10,483 bases of DNA from RGIG9114 sp045592865. GTDB taxonomy: Bacteria; Bacillota; Clostridia; Oscillospirales; JAGBHD01. Shown here one piece after another: positions 1 to 7,042 of this stretch (within the stretch, counting starts at the first letter, position 1; each line of letters starts with the position of its first letter). Position numbers and translations under genes: made by a program. The notes under the pieces were generated by a model. It saw only the letters and a list, made by a program, of their open reading frames with translations, searched no databases and had not been told where the DNA came from. The stretch spans positions 1 to 10,483 of the forward strand of contig JAZNVP010000019.1 of assembly GCA_045592865.1 (NCBI GenBank). The letters are read 5' to 3'.

Positions 1-879
1 GAATTTGGAGATTATATGCTCGGCAAAGCGGCAGATAACGAAAAACTTTGCGCTATAACCGCCGCTATGGCGGACGGAACGGGACTTTTCAGTTATTCCG
101 AAGCCTTCCCCGAGAGGTTCTATGACGTTGGAATAGCCGAGGAACACGCCGCAGTGTTTGCATCAGGCCTCGCTACCGGCGGAATGATACCCGTCGTGGC
201 AATTTATTCAGCGTTTTTACTGAGGGCAACCGATGAGATAATAAACGACTGTGCGATAGAAAAACGTCACGTCGTGTTCGCGGTAGACCGCGCAGGTTTT
301 GTCGGTGCAGACGGGGAGACCCATAACGGACTCTTCGACGTTTCGGTATTTTCATCAGTCCCCGGCACCGAAATATATTGCCCGTCAAACTATCAGGAAC
401 TTCGCGAAATGCTTGACGAAGCAATCGACGAAAACGACGGGGTCTGCTTTGTGCGTTATCCTAAAGGCGCGGAAGATGAGTCTGTGTCAGAGTTTAGGTA
501 TAGCAAAAACAGTGTTGATAAGGTAATTTCTAACAACAGTGAAAGCGTTATTATAACCTATGGCGCAACCTTTGCGGCAGCGCTTTCTGCGGCGAAGAAA
601 ACGGGCGCAGACCTTATTAAAATCAATAAAATATCAGGTTATAAGCTTGTTCCCGATATGCTGTCTTCCTATAAGAAGGTTGTATTTGCAGAAGAGGGTA
701 TAAAGAAGGGCTCGGTAGCCGAAAAACTCGGAAGCCTGTTATCTGAAAAGGGTATTTCAGTAAAGTATAAAGTTATAGCCGTCGAAGACGAGTTTGTCCC
801 GCATATGACGGTCAGCGAAGCAAGAGAAAACTATTCTCTTTCCGAAAAAGGAATTATCAGAACGATAGAGGAAATGTAA
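1..879 (+). CDS. dxs: 1-deoxy-D-xylulose-5-phosphate synthase, C-terminal part (5' end outside window)
   Basis: DXS condenses pyruvate and glyceraldehyde-3-phosphate in a thiamine-diphosphate-dependent reaction, the first step of the MEP isoprenoid pathway, in the cytosol. The frame is open from base 1, and the residues before the first ATG (16) read EFGDY, matching the family's segment at the start of the pyrimidine-binding domain. That ATG is therefore internal, and only about 292 of the usual 620-640 residues are present. Seen are the AITAAM motif, the segment YDVGIAEEHAAVFASGLA carrying the conserved glutamate that activates the cofactor, and DRAGFVGADGETHNGLFD, typical of DXS. The transketolase C-terminal domain follows and ends near DEFVPHMTV. 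The N-terminal cofactor-diphosphate domain would lie upstream. The stop codon directly abuts the tlyA start, so the two are probably translationally coupled. Family assignment is secure. Confidence 0.96.
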   Translation, partial: EFGDYMLGKAADNEKLCAITAAMADGTGLFSYSEAFPERFYDVGIAEEHAAVFASGLATGGMIPVVAIYSAFLLRATDEIINDCAIEKRHVVFAVDRAGFVGADGETHNGLFDVSVFSSVPGTEIYCPSNYQELREMLDEAIDENDGVCFVRYPKGAEDESVSEFRYSKNSVDKVISNNSESVIITYGATFAAALSAAKKTGADLIKINKISGYKLVPDMLSSYKKVVFAEEGIKKGSVAEKLGSLLSEKGISVKYKVIAVEDEFVPHMTVSEARENYSLSEKGIIRTIEEM

Positions 880-1689
880 ATGGCAAAACTAAGGCTTGAC
901 GTTCTGCTCACCGATAAAGGTTACGTAACGGGCAGAGATAAGGCAAAAGCTTTAATAATGGCAGGTAAAGTGTTCGTCGATGGCGAAAAGATAACCAAGG
1001 CAGGCGAGCAGATAGAGGAGACCGCCGAAATAGAGGTTAAAGCCCCCGTGCTTAAATACGTAAGCCGGGGCGGACTGAAACTCGAAAAGGCAATGCAAAG
1101 CTTTCCTATTGATATTAGCGGAAAAACCTGTATGGACATCGGTGCATCAACGGGCGGTTTCACCGATTGTATGCTTATGTCAGGTGCTAAAAAGGTATAT
1201 GCAGTCGACGTGGGCTACGGCCAACTCGCCTGGAAACTCAGAACAGACGAAAGGGTCGTAAACCTTGAGAGAACCAACGTTCGTTATCTGAGCGAAAAAG
1301 AGGTTCCCGAAAAGGTCGATTTTATTTCGGTTGACGTTTCGTTCATATCTCTGTCTTTGGTTCTTCCGGTTGTAAAAGTCTTTCTCGCAGAAAACGGTTC
1401 AGCAGTCTGCCTTATAAAACCGCAGTTCGAAGCGGGTAAGGATAAGGTCGGGAAAAAAGGCGTCGTAAGAGACAGAGCAGTTCACACCGAGGTTATCGAA
1501 AAGGTTGTAAACATCGCTCGGGAACTAAAATTTGTGATAGGAGGACTCGATTTTTCCCCCGTTAAAGGCCCCGAGGGAAATATAGAGTATCTGATATATC
1601 TGAAAACAAGCGGTGAAGAGACTGAGATATTCCCCGAAAAAGTAACCGAACTTTCTCACGAAGAACTCGATAAAAAGGAGGTTTTATAG
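880..1689 (+). CDS. tlyA: TlyA family rRNA (cytidine-2'-O)-methyltransferase
   Basis: The 269-residue protein combines an N-terminal S4 RNA-binding domain (about residues 3-60) with an FtsJ-like Rossmann methyltransferase domain. Visible motifs are SRGGLKLEKA (62-71), the SAM-binding motif I DIGASTGGFTDCML (86-99), VDVSFISL (151-158) and LIKPQFE (178-184), all characteristic of TlyA/YqxC. Characterised family members methylate 2'-O of cytidines in 16S and/or 23S rRNA, and loss of this gives capreomycin resistance in mycobacteria; the exact target here is inferred. The older name 'hemolysin' is not supported by the sequence. The ATG follows the dxs stop with no gap, and a GAGG at 868-871 inside the end of dxs gives 8-nt spacing. 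Length and domain order are normal for the family. Its place between dxs and nadK is the conserved Clostridia arrangement. Confidence 0.95.
   Translation: MAKLRLDVLLTDKGYVTGRDKAKALIMAGKVFVDGEKITKAGEQIEETAEIEVKAPVLKYVSRGGLKLEKAMQSFPIDISGKTCMDIGASTGGFTDCMLMSGAKKVYAVDVGYGQLAWKLRTDERVVNLERTNVRYLSEKEVPEKVDFISVDVSFISLSLVLPVVKVFLAENGSAVCLIKPQFEAGKDKVGKKGVVRDRAVHTEVIEKVVNIARELKFVIGGLDFSPVKGPEGNIEYLIYLKTSGEETEIFPEKVTELSHEELDKKEVL
1675..1681 (+). promoter_or_regulatory. Strong ribosome binding site that fixes the TTG start of nadK
   Basis: AAGGAGG lies inside the last codons of tlyA, 8 nt before the TTG at 1690. There is no ATG or GTG nearby in the frame, and the NAD kinase N-terminus begins correctly here (MKVLLLCNK), so this site settles the non-ATG start. 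Confidence 0.9.
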
Positions 1690-2460
1690 TTGAAAGTTTT
1701 GCTTCTTTGCAATAAAACCCTCGAAAACTGCGACAGTAATCTGTCGCTTATCAAAAAAGAACTCGAAAACCTTAGTATTGAATACACCGAGAACATAAAA
1801 GATAACGCCGACTTAATAATAACCGTCGGCGGAGACGGAACCATTCTCCACGAAGCCGAAACGGCGCTCGAGAAAAACCTCGCTATCCTCGGTATAAACA
1901 CGGGTCATCTCGGCTTTATGGCATCGTTGGAAACCGAAAACCTAAATCTCTTAAAAAGGCTTAAAACGGGTGAATACGAAACAGAGGAGCACCTTCTCTT
2001 AGATATCTACATAAACGGAGAACTGAGAAAAACGGTTCTTAATGAGTTCTCGGTAATCAGAGAAGGCTATAACGGAATAGCCGATATAACCTTAACAGTC
2101 GATAATGAGTCGTCCTTCTCGTATAGGGCAGACGGACTCATCGTCGCAACCCCAACGGGCTCTTCTGCATATTCTTTCAGCGCAGGCGGACCGATAATTG
2201 AAAAAAGCGCATCGGTGTTTATGATAACCCCCGTTTGTCCTCATTCGCTTATGAACCGTTCGCTCGTTGTAACCCCCGAACACGAAATTAAAATAACCGC
2301 AGAAAGCCGTAGCAGACTTTTAGCGGTGGGCGACGGTGTGGAAATATCGGCAATAGAAAAGGAAACCGAAGTGATCGTAAAACGAAGCGAAAAACGGCTT
2401 AAAATGATTAGTTTCCCCGAAAACAGTTATTTCAATGTTATAAAGAAAAAACTTTTATAG
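1690..2460 (+). CDS. nadK: NAD kinase (ATP/polyphosphate-dependent)
   Basis: NadK phosphorylates the 2'-hydroxyl of the adenosine ribose of NAD+ to make NADP+, the only de novo source of NADP in the cell; it is cytosolic and usually a homotetramer. The 256-residue product shows the diagnostic GGDGT motif (47-51) with the catalytic aspartate, NTGHLGFMA (70-78), the NE motif in LNEFS (117-121), the second conserved block TPTGSSAYSFSAGG (154-167), and the PVCPHSLMNRSLV segment (181-193). Length is slightly below the usual 265-300 because the N-terminal lobe is short, as in many Clostridia. Translation begins at TTG, immediately after the tlyA TAG stop and 8 nt from a strong AAGGAGG. The TTG start probably lowers its translation rate relative to neighbours (inference). 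Its stop overlaps the argR ribosome binding site. Confidence 0.96.
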   Translation: MKVLLLCNKTLENCDSNLSLIKKELENLSIEYTENIKDNADLIITVGGDGTILHEAETALEKNLAILGINTGHLGFMASLETENLNLLKRLKTGEYETEEHLLLDIYINGELRKTVLNEFSVIREGYNGIADITLTVDNESSFSYRADGLIVATPTGSSAYSFSAGGPIIEKSASVFMITPVCPHSLMNRSLVVTPEHEIKITAESRSRLLAVGDGVEISAIEKETEVIVKRSEKRLKMISFPENSYFNVIKKKLL

Positions 2461-2463
2461 GAG
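2459..2463 (+). promoter_or_regulatory. argR ribosome binding site overlapping the nadK stop codon
   Basis: AGGAG at 2459-2463 shares its first two bases with the nadK TAG stop (2458-2460) and lies 6 nt before the argR ATG. This suggests termination-reinitiation coupling between nadK and argR. Confidence 0.8.
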
Positions 2464-2469
2464 TTTTCT

Positions 2470-2916
2470 ATGAATAAAAAGAAAAGGCAGGATATCCTCA
2501 TTTCAATAATATCGGAAAAGGATATCTCAACTCAGGACGACCTCACCGCTGAGCTTATAAAGAACGGTTGCGATGCAACTCAGGCAACCATCTCCAGAGA
2601 TATTAAAGAACTCGGAATAATAAAGCGAAAGGGTAAAAACGGAAGATATAAATATACCTATATGTATCAGCCTGAGGGGCTTGATAACAGCGGGGTATTC
2701 GTCTCTTCTGCGATCCGTTGCGAAGCGGCAGGTCATATCGTCTGTGTCAAGTGCTATACGGGTATGGCTAACGCCGCCTGTGCAGTTCTTGATATGATGG
2801 ACCACGAAAACACCGTTGGAACCATTGCAGGAGACGATACCATATTTATCCTTATGAAGAGCGAAAAGGATGCAAACGCACTTGCTTTAAGACTCAACAC
2901 AATGATTGGAAGGTAA
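2470..2916 (+). CDS. argR: Arginine repressor ArgR/AhrC
   Basis: ArgR is the arginine-sensing hexameric transcription factor that represses arginine biosynthesis and, in Firmicutes, may activate catabolism. The 148-residue protein has the usual length and two domains. An N-terminal winged helix (about 3-70) carries the recognition-helix signature ATISRDIKELG (39-49). The C-terminal oligomerisation and arginine-binding domain (about 78-146) has GMANAACAVLD (98-108) and GTIAGDDTIFI (117-127), where the two adjacent aspartates (122, 123) are the known arginine ligands. All key residues are intact, so a working repressor is expected. It follows nadK by 9 nt and precedes recN by 6 nt, matching the conserved Firmicutes argR-recN pair. 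The start region (ATGAATAAAAA) loosely resembles half of an ARG box; see findings. Confidence 0.96.
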   Translation: MNKKKRQDILISIISEKDISTQDDLTAELIKNGCDATQATISRDIKELGIIKRKGKNGRYKYTYMYQPEGLDNSGVFVSSAIRCEAAGHIVCVKCYTGMANAACAVLDMMDHENTVGTIAGDDTIFILMKSEKDANALALRLNTMIGR

Positions 2917-2922
2917 AAGAGA

Positions 2923-4572
2923 ATGCTTTCGGAACTGATAGTTGAAAATGTGGCGGTAATAGAAAAGGCAGAAATAAATTTCTCGGAAGGATTTAACGTG
3001 TTCACGGGTGAAACCGGCGCGGGTAAGTCTATCCTTGTTGACGCCATTTATGCAGTTTTGGGAGCAAGAACCTCTAAAAATATAGTAAGAACGGGAACCT
3101 CTAAAGCAACCGTCTCGGCAGTATTTAATAATATTCCTCGCGTCGCGGCAGAGATAATAGCAGAAAACGGCCTTGGCGACGGAACCGACTGTATCTTAAG
3201 AAGGGATATCAGTGCCGACGGTAAATCTTCTGCCAGGGTAAACGGCAACCCCGTAACAGTGGCTCAGCTTCGCGAGATTTCCGAGAGCCTTATGAGTATC
3301 TACGGGCAGAACGATAGCCACGATCTCTTAAACCCCCGAAACCATCTTGCAATGATCGACTCTTTCGGATCTCTTCAGGAAAAAAGAGAGACCCTCAGAT
3401 TAATGCACAACGAGTTTATAAAACTAAAAAAAGAACTCGATGCACTAACCGCAAGAAGAGAAGAAACCGAAAGAATGCGAGACCTTTATGAATATCAGGT
3501 CGCAGAAATAGAGAAAGCAAACCTGTCCGAAACCGAAGAAACCGAGCTTAAAAACAGATTGAAGCTTCTTAAAAACTCTGAAAAACTATTGAAAGAACTC
3601 AGTAGTGCAGCTTCGCTTCTTTACCGTGAAAACAGTCCTATCGACGCTATCAAAAACGCATCCGAGGGAATAAACTCGGTAGCCGAAACCGATGACGAGT
3701 TAAAAGAGATCTCCGAGCGCCTATCAAACGCTTACTATGAGGTAAACGACTGTCTGAGAGCGGCAGAGCGCTATGCAGATAGCTTCGACGTGAGCGAGAA
3801 CGAACTAAGAGATATCGAGGATAGACTGTATGAAATTCAGGTAATTCTCCGTAAATACGGGCCCGACGTAACCTCGATTCTTAACTATCTGAGTGAGATT
3901 AAAGAAAAACTAACAGAACTCTATTCGGGCGATGAGCGCGAAGGCGAAATAACGAACATACTAAGAGAAAAAGCCGTAAAACTCAAAGCGGCGGCAGAAG
4001 AACTGTCAGAACTTCGTAAAACCGCGGCTAAGGCATTCCTCAGTGAAGTAACAACGGTCCTTGAAGACCTTAATATGAAAAACGTCCGCCTCGAAGCCGC
4101 CTTTAAGGATAAAGCGGTTTCGGGAACGGGTAAGGACGACGTTGAGTTTCTGATAAGCGTTAACGCAGGTGAAGAGCCTAAACCCTTATCAAAAATTGCA
4201 TCGGGCGGTGAAAACTCGAGAATTATGCTCGCCATAAAATCGGTTATGAGCGACAAGGATATAATCTCGTCAATGATCTTCGACGAGATCGACACGGGCG
4301 TGTCGGGATCAGGCGCCACCAAGATCGGCGAAAAACTTAAAAATCTGTCTTCAACTAAGCAGATAATCTGCATAACCCATCAGGCGCAGATAGCCGCAAT
4401 GGCAAACGTCCATTTCAGAATAGAAAAGAACACCGAAAACGGCAGAACCTTCACAACCGTCGAAAAAATTGAATGTGAAAAGAGGGCAGAGGAGATCGCT
4501 CGTATTATGGGCGGCGATAAGTTCTCCGATGACCTTATGGACTCTGCCCGTAAAATGATCGGTATTTCATAA
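2923..4572 (+). CDS. recN: DNA repair protein RecN (SMC-like ATPase)
   Basis: RecN is an SMC-related ATPase that acts early at DNA double-strand breaks, helping RecA-dependent recombination in the cytosol/nucleoid. The 549-residue product is of normal length. The N-terminal half of the ATPase head has Walker A GETGAGKS (29-36) and the RecN-type IYGQNDSHDLL (126-135). A long charged coiled-coil region runs from about 155 to 370. The C-terminal half of the head has the ABC signature ASGGENSR (426-433), Walker B MIFDEIDTGVSG (451-462) and the H-loop ICITHQAQIAAMA (482-494). All ATPase motifs are intact. The GQNDSH segment varies from the GQHxHQ seen in many homologues but keeps Gly-Gln. The ATG is 6 nt after argR, with GGAAGG at 2908-2913 as ribosome binding site. 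Its last 6 bp overlap the end of a convergent peptidase gene. Confidence 0.97.
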   Translation: MLSELIVENVAVIEKAEINFSEGFNVFTGETGAGKSILVDAIYAVLGARTSKNIVRTGTSKATVSAVFNNIPRVAAEIIAENGLGDGTDCILRRDISADGKSSARVNGNPVTVAQLREISESLMSIYGQNDSHDLLNPRNHLAMIDSFGSLQEKRETLRLMHNEFIKLKKELDALTARREETERMRDLYEYQVAEIEKANLSETEETELKNRLKLLKNSEKLLKELSSAASLLYRENSPIDAIKNASEGINSVAETDDELKEISERLSNAYYEVNDCLRAAERYADSFDVSENELRDIEDRLYEIQVILRKYGPDVTSILNYLSEIKEKLTELYSGDEREGEITNILREKAVKLKAAAEELSELRKTAAKAFLSEVTTVLEDLNMKNVRLEAAFKDKAVSGTGKDDVEFLISVNAGEEPKPLSKIASGGENSRIMLAIKSVMSDKDIISSMIFDEIDTGVSGSGATKIGEKLKNLSSTKQIICITHQAQIAAMANVHFRIEKNTENGRTFTTVEKIECEKRAEEIARIMGGDKFSDDLMDSARKMIGIS

Positions 4573-5475
4573 AACAATACTGAAAATTAGGGTCTCATAT
4601 AACCTCTTGTAGATCGAAGGAAAAGTCTTTATAGGCAGAGGGTTTTCACCGAGCCCTATCTCAAAGGTGAACCCGGGGCGGTGAAATTCCTTTATAAACC
4701 AGTCCTTAAAGCCGCCCGAAGCAGCAGTGCCCGTCGGTAAAGAGAGAGAGTAACCCGAAAGGCATGAAAGCATTCTTGCCATAATTGCGCTCTTGTGCGG
4801 CAGGTTTTCCCCATAGGTGTAGTAGATCTCCTCGCCTTGAGAATGAAAGGCGTAAACCGATAAAACGTCGTTGTTTCGGCAGAATGAGCAAAGCGCCTTT
4901 GTCTCAGGTTCGCTCTCGGGATAAGGCCCCGCGAACCATTTTTCCCTCGGGTAGCAAACCCCCTTTTCTTTTAAAAGAGAGGTAAGTCCCTCAAAGTTTG
5001 CATCATAGTTGTGATTTAAATCAACCCCACGCGCGTTTGAGTTCCAAAGATAAGAGGGAACTGCAGAGTTTTTAGTGAGCATCTCTTCAAACTCTGAAGC
5101 CGCAGAAAAGCCCTTTCGCCTTATCTCAAGCCCGTCAGGGTTAACAAGCGGCACTATAACGATGCTCCTGTCTTCAAGCGCGGAATAAATATTTAACCCC
5201 GCCGCAGTTTTTGAATTTTCATAAGCGGAAGCAACGTCACGTGAGAATTTTAAAAGTAGGTTTGCCGTCAGATCCTCGAGCGCGTGAAAGGCGGCGGCGT
5301 AAAGAACGAACTTTTTTCCTCGCCCTATCTTGATCGCGAAAATTTCTCTCCCGAGAACCGATCTGCCAAGTGAAAAAACCTCAGATTTTTTGTAAGTTTT
5401 TTTAAATTTATCTAAAAATACCGTTAAATTTTGATAATCTGCCAATGAGTTAATAATTGTTTCTATACTAAACAC
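4567..5475 (-). CDS. M14 family zinc metallocarboxypeptidase-like protein
   Basis: This 302-residue protein carries the full M14 catalytic set. HxxE in AAFHALED (zinc ligands H64, E67), NPDG (112-115), the substrate-binding NARGVDLNHNYD (147-158, with R149), the third zinc ligand in VYAFHSQGE (H211), and the catalytic glutamate in FTFEIGLG (E272). It fits the branch that includes bacterial gamma-D-glutamyl-meso-diaminopimelate peptidases acting on peptidoglycan peptides (family knowledge); the substrate here is not proven. No signal peptide, LysM or membrane segment is visible, so a cytosolic role such as cell-wall peptide recycling, or an action in sporulating cells, is possible. It runs opposite to its neighbours and its TGA lies 6 bp inside the end of recN. 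The proposed GTG start is the only standard start near the N-terminus, but the purine-rich stretch AAAAAGGGG ends only 1 nt before it, so the true start may differ by several codons. An alternative TTG is at codon 11. Confidence 0.9.
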   Translation of the reverse strand: MFSIETIINSLADYQNLTVFLDKFKKTYKKSEVFSLGRSVLGREIFAIKIGRGKKFVLYAAAFHALEDLTANLLLKFSRDVASAYENSKTAAGLNIYSALEDRSIVIVPLVNPDGLEIRRKGFSAASEFEEMLTKNSAVPSYLWNSNARGVDLNHNYDANFEGLTSLLKEKGVCYPREKWFAGPYPESEPETKALCSFCRNNDVLSVYAFHSQGEEIYYTYGENLPHKSAIMARMLSCLSGYSLSLPTGTAASGGFKDWFIKEFHRPGFTFEIGLGENPLPIKTFPSIYKRLYETLIFSIVL

Positions 5476-5476
5476 A

Positions 5477-5485
5477 CCCCTTTTT
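5477..5485 (-). promoter_or_regulatory. Possible ribosome binding site, unusually close to the M14 GTG start
   Basis: On the minus strand AAAAAGGGG is followed by T and then the GTG start. The match to the anti-Shine-Dalgarno sequence is moderate, but spacing is 1 nt instead of the normal 5-9. An upstream in-frame TAA, eight codons before the GTG, rules out a longer protein from a standard start. Confidence 0.45.
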
Positions 5486-5510
5486 GTATTGATAATTTAT
5501 ATTAGTTTTT

Positions 5511-5516
5511 GAGGTG
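5511..5516 (+). promoter_or_regulatory. Ribosome binding site that selects the ATG at 5521 for the Nudix gene
   Basis: GAGGTG lies just before the ATG at 5521, leaving 6 nt between GAGG and the start. An in-frame TTG at 5509 overlaps this site and is therefore not a plausible start. Confidence 0.8.
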
Positions 5517-5520
5517 CAGT

Positions 5521-6081
5521 ATGCAAGACGAAAAAACCGTCATAGAAAATAAAATCTTTTCGGGCCGCGTTATTGAGGTGTTCGACGATACAGTTGAGCT
5601 CTGCAACGGTAAAACGGCAGGAAGAGAGTATGTAAACCATACGGGCGGGGTCTGCGTGGTGGCAGTAAATAAAGATAACGAGGTCTACTACGTCCGCCAG
5701 TTCAGATATCCTTATCGCGAAGAGGTGCTCGAAATACCCGCAGGAAAACTTGAAAAGGGCGAAGATCCGATGTCTGCAGGAATAAGAGAACTCTCCGAAG
5801 AAGCAGGACTCAAGACGGCAAATTTAGAGAGCCTTGGTGTATTTTATCCCTCACCGGGATACACCAACGAAAAGATATATATGTATCTCGCAACCGAATT
5901 TTCAGAATGTGAGCAGGATCTCGATGAAGACGAATTCTTAACGGCTGAAAAGATGCCGTTACCTGCGTTTGTCGACCTTATAATGTCGGGCGAAATTAAG
6001 GACGGTAAAACAATAGCCGCAGTCCTGAAGGCAAAAGAACTCTTAGGTGAAAGGAAATTAAAATGGAATTCAAAGAAATAA
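5521..6081 (+). CDS. nudF: Nudix hydrolase, ADP-ribose pyrophosphatase type
   Basis: The 186-residue cytosolic enzyme probably hydrolyses ADP-ribose to AMP and ribose-5-phosphate, removing a reactive by-product of NAD turnover. The Nudix box is perfect: it runs from G75 through GKLEKGE to RELSEEAGL (89-97), giving all metal-binding glutamates. Upstream are VVAVNKDNEVYYVRQFRYP (46-64) and EVLEIPAGKLE, and downstream YPSPGYTNEKIYMYLA (109-124), the proline 15-17 residues after the box that marks the ADP-ribose subgroup. Length and architecture match B. subtilis NudF. The ATG at 5521 is preferred because a GAGGTG site stands 6 nt upstream. The 3' end overlaps prmA by 19 nt. Whether other NDP-sugars are also cleaved cannot be told from sequence. 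Confidence 0.93.
   Translation: MQDEKTVIENKIFSGRVIEVFDDTVELCNGKTAGREYVNHTGGVCVVAVNKDNEVYYVRQFRYPYREEVLEIPAGKLEKGEDPMSAGIRELSEEAGLKTANLESLGVFYPSPGYTNEKIYMYLATEFSECEQDLDEDEFLTAEKMPLPAFVDLIMSGEIKDGKTIAAVLKAKELLGERKLKWNSKK
6051..6056 (+). promoter_or_regulatory. prmA ribosome binding site inside the nudF coding region
   Basis: AAGGAA lies within the last codons of the Nudix gene, with 6 nt before the prmA ATG at 6063. Because prmA starts upstream of the nudF stop (6079-6081), ribosomes finishing nudF pass over this start, which favours translational coupling. Confidence 0.75.
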
Positions 6082-7028
6082 CGGTTAAAACTACCGAAGA
6101 GGGTGCCGATATCGTAACCGCCTTTTTGGGCGAGGCGATAGGTTGCGGCTTTTCGGTTGAAAGCAAGAAGGATTTTAATGAATTCTTAGAGGGAACCGAA
6201 CTATATTGGGATTACGTCGACGAGGACCTCAGAGAGAAAATGGAAACTCAAGAAACGGTCGTTAAGTTCTATCTCGCAGAAACCTCGCAGGGCGCCGAGC
6301 AGTTAATACTTGCGCGTGACGTCCTCGCTTCTCTCAGGGAAAACGATAGTGAAAACGTCCTTGGAAGCCTTGAAATCACCGTCGGCGGTATTAAGGAAGA
6401 GGATTGGGCAAACAACTGGAAACAGTATTTTAAACCCATCGAGATCGGTGAAAAACTCGTTGTCAAACCGAGTTGGGAAAACGGGGAAGGCTATAAAGGC
6501 AAAACGGTTCTTAACATCGACCCTAAATCTTCTTTCGGAACAGGTCAGCACGAAACCACCTCTTTATGCCTTTCTATTCTTGAAAAGAATATAAAGGGCG
6601 GAGAAAACGTCTTCGATTTAGGTTGCGGAAGCGGTATTCTTTCAATAGCATCGCTTCTTCTCGGTGCCGAGAAAGCGCTTTCTATTGATATCGACGAAAA
6701 CTGTATCATAACAACTAAAGAAAATGCCGAAATTAACGGCGTCTCGGATAGAATTGAGGCACTCGCAGGCAACTGCAACGAGGGCGCCCTCAGAATGAGG
6801 GTAACGGGTGAGAAGTATGACGTTATCTGCGCTAACATAGTCGCAGACGTAATAATAAGTTTCTTGCCGCTTCTTGAAAAGGTGCTTAATAAAAACGGTC
6901 TTTTGATGCTCTCGGGAATAATCGACACAAGGCTGTCGGATGTAACCGACGCATTAAAGAAATATAATTTTAAAACAAAAGAAATAACAAAGCTTAACGG
7001 TTGGTGTGCCATAGAGCTTAGTATATAA
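6063..7028 (+). CDS. prmA: Ribosomal protein L11 methyltransferase PrmA
   Basis: PrmA trimethylates the N-terminal alpha-amino group and lysine side chains of ribosomal protein L11 using S-adenosylmethionine. The 321-residue product has the expected length and layout. It has a small N-terminal L11-recognition domain (about 1-60), then a linker, then a class I methyltransferase domain. The family-specific motifs are VGGIKEEDWANNWKQYFKP (107-125), IDPKSSFGTGQHETT (152-166), the SAM motif I VFDLGCGSGILSI (183-195), an acidic residue after beta 2 in SIDID (207-211), and ANIVADVI (257-264). These distinguish it from other methyltransferases. In Firmicutes prmA usually sits beside dnaJ and rsmE; here it overlaps nudF and precedes a beta-galactosidase gene. 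The start is backed by AAGGAA upstream. Confidence 0.96.
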   Translation: MEFKEITVKTTEEGADIVTAFLGEAIGCGFSVESKKDFNEFLEGTELYWDYVDEDLREKMETQETVVKFYLAETSQGAEQLILARDVLASLRENDSENVLGSLEITVGGIKEEDWANNWKQYFKPIEIGEKLVVKPSWENGEGYKGKTVLNIDPKSSFGTGQHETTSLCLSILEKNIKGGENVFDLGCGSGILSIASLLLGAEKALSIDIDENCIITTKENAEINGVSDRIEALAGNCNEGALRMRVTGEKYDVICANIVADVIISFLPLLEKVLNKNGLLMLSGIIDTRLSDVTDALKKYNFKTKEITKLNGWCAIELSI

Positions 7029-7030
7029 CA

Positions 7031-7036
7031 GGGGGA
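7031..7036 (+). promoter_or_regulatory. lacZ ribosome binding site
   Basis: GGGGGA is the only strong purine run in the 14-nt gap after prmA and stands 6 nt before the ATG at 7043, confirming that start. Confidence 0.75.
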
Positions 7037-7042
7037 CGAAGA

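Larger units (their letters stand above)
5476..5520. promoter_or_regulatory. Short divergent intergenic region between M14 gene and Nudix gene
   Basis: These 45 bp separate two divergent starts, so promoters for both directions must lie here or reach into the genes. The stretch is AT-rich. A -10-like TATATT (5498-5503) faces the Nudix gene. A TATAAA on the minus strand (5502-5497) faces the peptidase, with a TTGCAT 19 nt upstream of it at 5526-5521. Neither has a convincing matched -35 at standard spacing, so the exact promoters are uncertain. Confidence 0.35.

Noticed and set aside
16..879. ATG at 16 as the true start of a short 287-residue transketolase-like protein
   Set aside because: The frame is open to base 1 and the preceding residues (EFGDY) fit the DXS family, so this is the end of a longer gene cut by the window edge.
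880..1689. Haemolysin function for the TlyA protein
   Set aside because: The sequence shows S4 plus FtsJ-type methyltransferase motifs and no secretion signal; the haemolysin name is historical.
3921..4373. 150-residue open frame on the minus strand opposite recN
   Set aside because: It covers the complement of the RecN ABC signature and Walker B region and has a low-complexity composition; not a gene.
5509..5520. TTG at 5509 as start of the Nudix protein, adding four residues
   Set aside because: The TTG overlaps the GAGGTG ribosome binding site of the ATG at 5521, and the extra residues do not extend any family motif.
5476..5520. A riboswitch or attenuator upstream of the Nudix gene
   Set aside because: Only 45 bp separate the two divergent starts, too short for a known riboswitch, and no strong hairpin is visible.
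6545..7012. 155-residue open frame on the minus strand opposite prmA
   Set aside because: It lies wholly inside a clearly real gene, is rich in Ser/Leu/Ile as expected from the complement, has no recognisable motif and no good start site.
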